A stretch of DNA of 64,000 bases from JBGCDD01 sp045105075 (GTDB lineage Bacteria; Pseudomonadota; Alphaproteobacteria; Rhodobacterales; Rhodobacteraceae), in NCBI GenBank assembly GCA_045105075.1, contig JBGCDD010000086.1:1-64000 (forward strand). Reading direction: 5' to 3'. How positions within the stretch are numbered: position 1 is the first letter of the stretch; the number at the start of each line of letters is the position of its first letter. Both the position numbers and the translations under genes were made by a program. The notes below the pieces were generated by a model. It made no database searches. It had not been told where the DNA came from and saw only the letters and a list, made by a program, of their open reading frames with translations. Positions 59,756-64,000 of the stretch are shown piece by piece.

Positions 59756-61294
59756 ATGGGTATCCAAGCAGCAGAGATTTCTGCGATCCTGAAAGACCAG
59801 ATCAAGAACTTTGGTCAAGACGCAGAGGTGGCCGAAGTTGGCCGCGTGCTGAGCGTTGGTGACGGTATCGCGCGTGTGTATGGCCTCGACAATGTTCAGG
59901 CCGGCGAAATGGTCGAATTCCCCGGCGGCATTCAGGGCATGGCGCTGAACCTCGAAACCGACAATGTCGGCGTCGTGATCTTTGGATCTGACCGCGACAT
60001 CAAAGAAGGCGACACCGTCAAGCGCACGAACTCGATCGTGGACGTGCCCGTTGGTGACGAACTGCTGGGCCGTGTTGTTGACGGTCTGGGCAATCCGCTG
60101 GACGGCAAAGGCCCGATCAATGCTGCCAAGCGCGGTGTTGCCGACGTGAAAGCCCCCGGCATCATCCCGCGTAAGTCGGTGCATGAGCCGATGGCGACAG
60201 GCTTAAAATCGGTTGACGCGATGATCCCGATTGGCCGTGGCCAGCGCGAGCTGATCATTGGTGACCGTCAGACCGGCAAAACCGCCGTGGCGCTTGACAC
60301 GATCCTGAACCAGAAATCCTACAACGAAGCCGCAGGCGACGACGAGGACAAAAAGCTCTATTGCGTTTATGTTGCGATCGGCCAAAAGCGTTCGACCGTG
60401 GCGCAGCTGGTGAAAAAGCTCGAAGAGGCCGGCGCGATGGAATATTCCATCGTTGTGGCGGCAACGGCGTCCGAGCCTGCGCCTTTGCAGTTCCTCGCAC
60501 CCTACGCTGCGACATCCATGGCAGAGCATTTCCGCGACAATGGCCGCCACGCGCTGATCATCTATGATGACCTGTCCAAACAGGCCGTTGCTTACCGTCA
60601 GATGTCGCTGTTGCTGCGTCGTCCACCGGGCCGTGAAGCCTATCCTGGCGACGTGTTCTATCTGCACTCCCGTCTGCTCGAGCGGTCCGCGAAGCTGGGC
60701 GATGATTACGGCAACGGCTCGTTGACAGCTCTGCCTGTGATTGAAACCCAGGGCGGTGACGTTTCGGCGTTTATTCCGACAAACGTGATTTCGATCACCG
60801 ATGGCCAGATCTTCCTGGAAACTGAACTGTTCTATCAGGGCATTCGCCCGGCTGTGAACACCGGTCTGTCGGTGTCGCGTGTGGGGTCTTCGGCTCAGAC
60901 AAACGCGATGAAGTCGGTTGCGGGTCCGGTGAAACTGGAACTGGCGCAGTACCGCGAAATGGCCGCCTTCGCGCAGTTTGGGTCGGATCTCGATGCGGCC
61001 ACCCAGCAGTTGCTGAACCGCGGCGCGCGCCTGACCGAGTTGATGAAGCAGCCACAGTATTCGCCGCTGACCAACGCGGAAATCGTTTGCGTGATCTTTG
61101 CTGGCACCAAGGGCTACCTTGATAAGCTGCCTGTGGGCGATGTCGGCCGCTACGAGGCCGGTCTGTTGGCGCACCTGCGCGGCAAGCACTCGGGCCTGCT
61201 CGAGATGATCACCAAGGACGACCCCAAAATCAAAGGGGACGCCGAGGACAAAATCAAAGCTGCTCTCGACGAATTCGCCGCTGATTTCGCGTAA
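59756..61294 (+). CDS. atpA: ATP synthase F1 alpha subunit
   Basis: The 512 residues contain the P-loop GDRQTGKTAVALD near 169, PYAATSMAEHFRDNGRHALI and ALSVSRVGSSAQ-like VSRVGSSAQTNAMK near 373 (arginine finger). Full length. The alpha subunit forms non-catalytic nucleotide sites of the F1 hexamer. One base follows the atpH stop before this ATG, behind GAGGTCGG. Confidence 0.99.
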   Translation: MGIQAAEISAILKDQIKNFGQDAEVAEVGRVLSVGDGIARVYGLDNVQAGEMVEFPGGIQGMALNLETDNVGVVIFGSDRDIKEGDTVKRTNSIVDVPVGDELLGRVVDGLGNPLDGKGPINAAKRGVADVKAPGIIPRKSVHEPMATGLKSVDAMIPIGRGQRELIIGDRQTGKTAVALDTILNQKSYNEAAGDDEDKKLYCVYVAIGQKRSTVAQLVKKLEEAGAMEYSIVVAATASEPAPLQFLAPYAATSMAEHFRDNGRHALIIYDDLSKQAVAYRQMSLLLRRPPGREAYPGDVFYLHSRLLERSAKLGDDYGNGSLTALPVIETQGGDVSAFIPTNVISITDGQIFLETELFYQGIRPAVNTGLSVSRVGSSAQTNAMKSVAGPVKLELAQYREMAAFAQFGSDLDAATQQLLNRGARLTELMKQPQYSPLTNAEIVCVIFAGTKGYLDKLPVGDVGRYEAGLLAHLRGKHSGLLEMITKDDPKIKGDAEDKIKAALDEFAADFA

Positions 61295-61306
61295 GGGGCC
61301 TGACAG

Positions 61307-62185
61307 ATGCCAAATCTCAAGGACCTCAAAAACCGGATCACCAGCGTTAAGAACACGCGCAAGATCACCAAGGCCATGCAGATGGTGGCCGCGGCGAAAC
61401 TGCGCCGTGCTCAGGAAAGTGCCGAGCAATCGCGCCCTTACACCGAGCGGTTCAATGCAGTGATGGCGGGGCTGGCCGCGTCGGTCGGTGGCTCGGGCTC
61501 AGCGCCCAAGCTGCTGTCGGGCACGGGCAGCGATCAGGTGCAGCTCTTGGTGGTCATGACCGCCGAGCGCGGCCTGTGCGGCGGTTTCAACGGCAACATC
61601 GCCAAGCTGGCGCGCGCACATGCGCAAAAGCTGGTGGCCGAGGGCAAGACCGTCAAAATTCTGACTGTCGGCAAAAAAGGGCGCGACGCGATCAAGCGCG
61701 ACTTTGGCGACAAGTTCGTGGGTCACGTCGACCTGACCGAGGTCAAGCGCATCGGTTACAGTGATGCCCAAGGCATTGCGCGCGATGTTTTGACCCGCTT
61801 TGACGCAGAAGAGTTCGACGTTGCGACGATTTTCTATTCGAAATTCGTAAACGTCGTGCAGCAGGATCCAACGACGCAACAGATTATCCCGGCGGCATTT
61901 GATGCCCCCGAGGATGATGGTGGCGCGTCAACTGTCTATGACTACGAGCCCAGCGAAGAGGCCATTCTGGCCGACCTGCTGCCGCGCGGCGTTGCGACAC
62001 AGATCTTTGCGGCTTTGCTGGAAAATGGCGCCTCCGAACAGGGCGCTCGGATGTCGGCGATGGACAACGCCACGCGCAATGCGGGCGAAATGATCGACAA
62101 ACTGACCATCGAGTATAACCGCTCGCGTCAGGCTGTGATCACCAACGAGCTGATTGAAATCATTTCGGGCGCCGAGGCGCTCTAG
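61307..62185 (+). CDS. atpG: ATP synthase F1 gamma subunit
   Basis: The 292 residues start MPNLKDLKNRITSVKNTRKI, with TKAMQMVAAAKLRRAQ directly after it and the C-terminal helix SAMDNATRNAGEMIDKLTIE near 250. Gamma is the rotating shaft inside the alpha/beta hexamer. Twelve bases after atpA, behind AAGGGG. Confidence 0.98.
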   Translation: MPNLKDLKNRITSVKNTRKITKAMQMVAAAKLRRAQESAEQSRPYTERFNAVMAGLAASVGGSGSAPKLLSGTGSDQVQLLVVMTAERGLCGGFNGNIAKLARAHAQKLVAEGKTVKILTVGKKGRDAIKRDFGDKFVGHVDLTEVKRIGYSDAQGIARDVLTRFDAEEFDVATIFYSKFVNVVQQDPTTQQIIPAAFDAPEDDGGASTVYDYEPSEEAILADLLPRGVATQIFAALLENGASEQGARMSAMDNATRNAGEMIDKLTIEYNRSRQAVITNELIEIISGAEAL

Positions 62186-62206
62186 GACAGAACCGGAGAC
62201 AAACAA

Positions 62207-63631
62207 ATGGCAAAATCAAAAGGCAAAATCACGCAGGTGATCGGTGCCGTTGTCGACGTGCAATTCGACGGCGATCTGCCCGAAATTCTGAACGCGCTGA
62301 CCACAGAAAACAATGGCAAAGACCTTGTTTTGGAAGTGGCGCAGCACTTGGGTGAAAACACTGTGCGCGCCATCGCGATGGACGCCACCGAGGGCCTCGT
62401 GCGCGGTCGTGAAGTGATCAACACCGAAGGCCCGATCATGGTGCCCGTGGGCAACGCCACATTGGGTCGGATCATGAACGTGACCGGTGACCCGGTTGAC
62501 GAACAGGGCCCGGTTGAGGCCACCGAACGTCGCGGCATCCACGGCGACGCACCTGAATTCGACCAGCAGTCGACCGAGACTGAGATCCTGGTGACAGGTA
62601 TCAAAGTGATCGACCTGCTGGCGCCTTACACCAAGGGCGGCAAGATTGGCCTGTTCGGCGGTGCCGGCGTGGGCAAGACGGTTTTGATCATGGAACTGAT
62701 CAACAACATTGCCAAAGTGCACTCGGGCGTGTCGGTGTTTGCGGGCGTGGGTGAACGGACCCGCGAAGGCAACGACCTTTACCACGAGATGATCGAATCC
62801 AAGGTGATCGTGCCCGAAAACCTGTCGGAATCAAAAATTGCGCTGGTTTACGGCCAGATGAACGAACCTCCCGGTGCGCGCATGCGGATCGCTCTGTCCG
62901 GTCTGACACTGGCCGAACAGTTCCGCGACGACACAGGTTCGGACGTTTTGTTCTTTGTGGACAACATCTTCCGCTTTACTCAGGCCGGTTCCGAAGTGTC
63001 GGCCCTGTTGGGTCGTATCCCGTCTGCTGTGGGCTATCAGCCAACGCTGGCCACCGACATGGGCGCGATGCAGGAGCGGATTTCCTCGACCAAATCCGGT
63101 TCGATCACTTCTGTTCAGGCCGTATACGTGCCTGCGGATGACTTGACTGACCCGGCGCCTGCGACCTCGTTTGCGCACCTTGATGCGACAACCGTTCTGG
63201 ACCGTGCGATCTCGGAAAAAGGCATCTATCCTGCGGTTGACCCACTGGGCTCGACCTCGCGTTTGCTGGATCCGCTGGTTATTGGTGAAGAACACTACCG
63301 GGTGGCCTCGGACGTGCAGCAGGTGCTTCAGCGTTATAAATCGCTGCAGGACATCATCGCCATTCTGGGCATGGACGAACTGTCAGAAGACGACAAACTG
63401 GCCGTGGCGCGCGCCCGCAAGATCGAGCGTTTCCTGTCCCAACCGTTTGACGTGGCCAAGGTGTTCACCGGCGCTGACGGCAAGCAGGTGCCGCTGGAAG
63501 AGACCATCGCGTCGTTCAAAGGCGTGGTTGCAGGCGAATACGATCACCTGCCCGAAGGCGCCTTTTACATGGTTGGCGGCATCGACGAAGTGAAAGCCAA
63601 AGCCGAACGTATGGCAGCAGACGCAGCCTAA
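62207..63631 (+). CDS. atpD: ATP synthase F1 beta subunit
   Basis: The 474 residues contain the catalytic P-loop GLFGGAGVGKTVLIMELI near 150, GERTREGNDLYHEM near 188 (catalytic Glu), VLFFVDNIFRFTQAGSEVSA near 247 and the DELSEEDK-like DELSEDDK near 390. Full length. The beta subunit carries the ATP-forming sites. Twenty-one bases after atpG, behind CGGAGAC. Confidence 0.99.
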   Translation: MAKSKGKITQVIGAVVDVQFDGDLPEILNALTTENNGKDLVLEVAQHLGENTVRAIAMDATEGLVRGREVINTEGPIMVPVGNATLGRIMNVTGDPVDEQGPVEATERRGIHGDAPEFDQQSTETEILVTGIKVIDLLAPYTKGGKIGLFGGAGVGKTVLIMELINNIAKVHSGVSVFAGVGERTREGNDLYHEMIESKVIVPENLSESKIALVYGQMNEPPGARMRIALSGLTLAEQFRDDTGSDVLFFVDNIFRFTQAGSEVSALLGRIPSAVGYQPTLATDMGAMQERISSTKSGSITSVQAVYVPADDLTDPAPATSFAHLDATTVLDRAISEKGIYPAVDPLGSTSRLLDPLVIGEEHYRVASDVQQVLQRYKSLQDIIAILGMDELSEDDKLAVARARKIERFLSQPFDVAKVFTGADGKQVPLEETIASFKGVVAGEYDHLPEGAFYMVGGIDEVKAKAERMAADAA

Positions 63632-63643
63632 GGAGCAAGCCTG

Positions 63644-64000
63644 ATGGCAGATACAATGCAGTTCGACCTTGTCTCGCCCGAGCGCAGCTTGGCATCGATG
63701 CAGGTCAGTTCGGTTCAGATCCCGGGCGCAGACGGGGATATGACGGCCATGGCCGATCATGCCCCCGTGATCACGACACTGCGCCCTGGCGTGTTGTCCG
63801 TGACAGGGCCCGACGGCACTGTGGACTATGCGGTGACCGGTGGGTTCGCTGAAATCTCATCTGCCGGGACATCTGTTCTGGCGGAGAAGGCGATGCCTGT
63901 TGGCGATATGACCGCTGCTGAGATGGACGCGCTGGTGTCTGACGCCGAATCAGCAGCAGCCGGAAACGAAGGCGCGGCCAAGGATGCCTCGGACAAGTTG
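63644..64000 (+). CDS. atpC: ATP synthase F1 epsilon subunit, 3' end beyond the window
   Basis: AAGGAG precedes the ATG at 63644. The 119 visible residues begin MADTMQFDLVSPERSLASMQ and contain VQIPGADGDMTAMADHAPVI and TTLRPGVLSV, the conserved beta-sandwich of epsilon, followed by the start of its helical C-terminal part. The frame is still open at the right edge; about 15-20 residues are missing for a normal length. Epsilon regulates ATP hydrolysis by the F1 motor. Confidence 0.96.
   Translation, partial: MADTMQFDLVSPERSLASMQVSSVQIPGADGDMTAMADHAPVITTLRPGVLSVTGPDGTVDYAVTGGFAEISSAGTSVLAEKAMPVGDMTAAEMDALVSDAESAAAGNEGAAKDASDKL

Noticed and set aside
59051..61429. Long minus-strand frames across the atp operon
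   Set aside because: Shadows of atpH and atpA; no start signals or family motifs.

Overview
This window looks like a chromosomal segment of an alphaproteobacterium of the Rhodobacteraceae (roseobacter type). That rests on GC-rich coding sequence, a GcrA cell-cycle regulator, an mreBCD-mrdA-rodA cluster, atpHAGDC without atpB/E/F, and many proteins of roseobacter type. No sequence search was possible, so genus and species are not assigned.

Layout. The left edge (1-1681) is the end of an integrated element: a primase-helicase cut by the window edge, a decayed HNH nuclease remnant, then a tRNA-Gln(TTG) whose 3' end faces the element. 1746-5705 carries a BON-domain MscS channel, a zinc-free MDR oxidoreductase, a haloalkane dehalogenase and an SH3-domain protein. 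5784-9980 is a tight run of a D-2-hydroxyacid dehydrogenase, gamma-glutamyltransferase and a GlcD-type FAD oxidase, ending in a 27-bp tandem repeat. 10108-16622 (minus strand) is the rod-shape/elongasome operon mreB-mreC-mreD-mrdA-rodA, closed by a second hydroxyacid dehydrogenase joined by a 4-bp overlap. gcrA lies next to it. A degenerate glycosyltransferase-51 protein, argD-argF, two small charged proteins, panE, a NUDIX hydrolase, gnd, hrpB, a DUF3108 protein and meaB follow.

29016-30400 is a graveyard of decayed transposases. After it come rpmB, a copper pair (DUF2946-like plus PCuAC chaperone), a sirtuin, a LysR regulator, a lipoprotein, an RTX-repeat protein and lepA. 38140-39100 is an AT-rich island with a zinc-finger HNH nuclease of unusual architecture. 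It is followed by a branched inverted-repeat element and an orphan Phd/YefM-like antitoxin that lacks a normal start codon. 41269-43043 is a compact envelope-stress module, tetR-pspA-yiaAB, with repeated GAAC-N3-GTTC operator boxes before tetR and before pspA.

The right part holds a Hint-domain protein, rpsD, hisC-tyrC-extensin, DUF2125, chaC, a MotA/MotB-like pair whose B subunit has an enormous coiled coil, an M23 peptidase coupled to clpA, gloB, a methyltransferase and the F1 ATP synthase operon up to a truncated atpC. The best candidates for something undescribed are the MotA/giant-coil MotB pair, the tetR-pspA-yiaAB regulon and the AT-rich HNH island.
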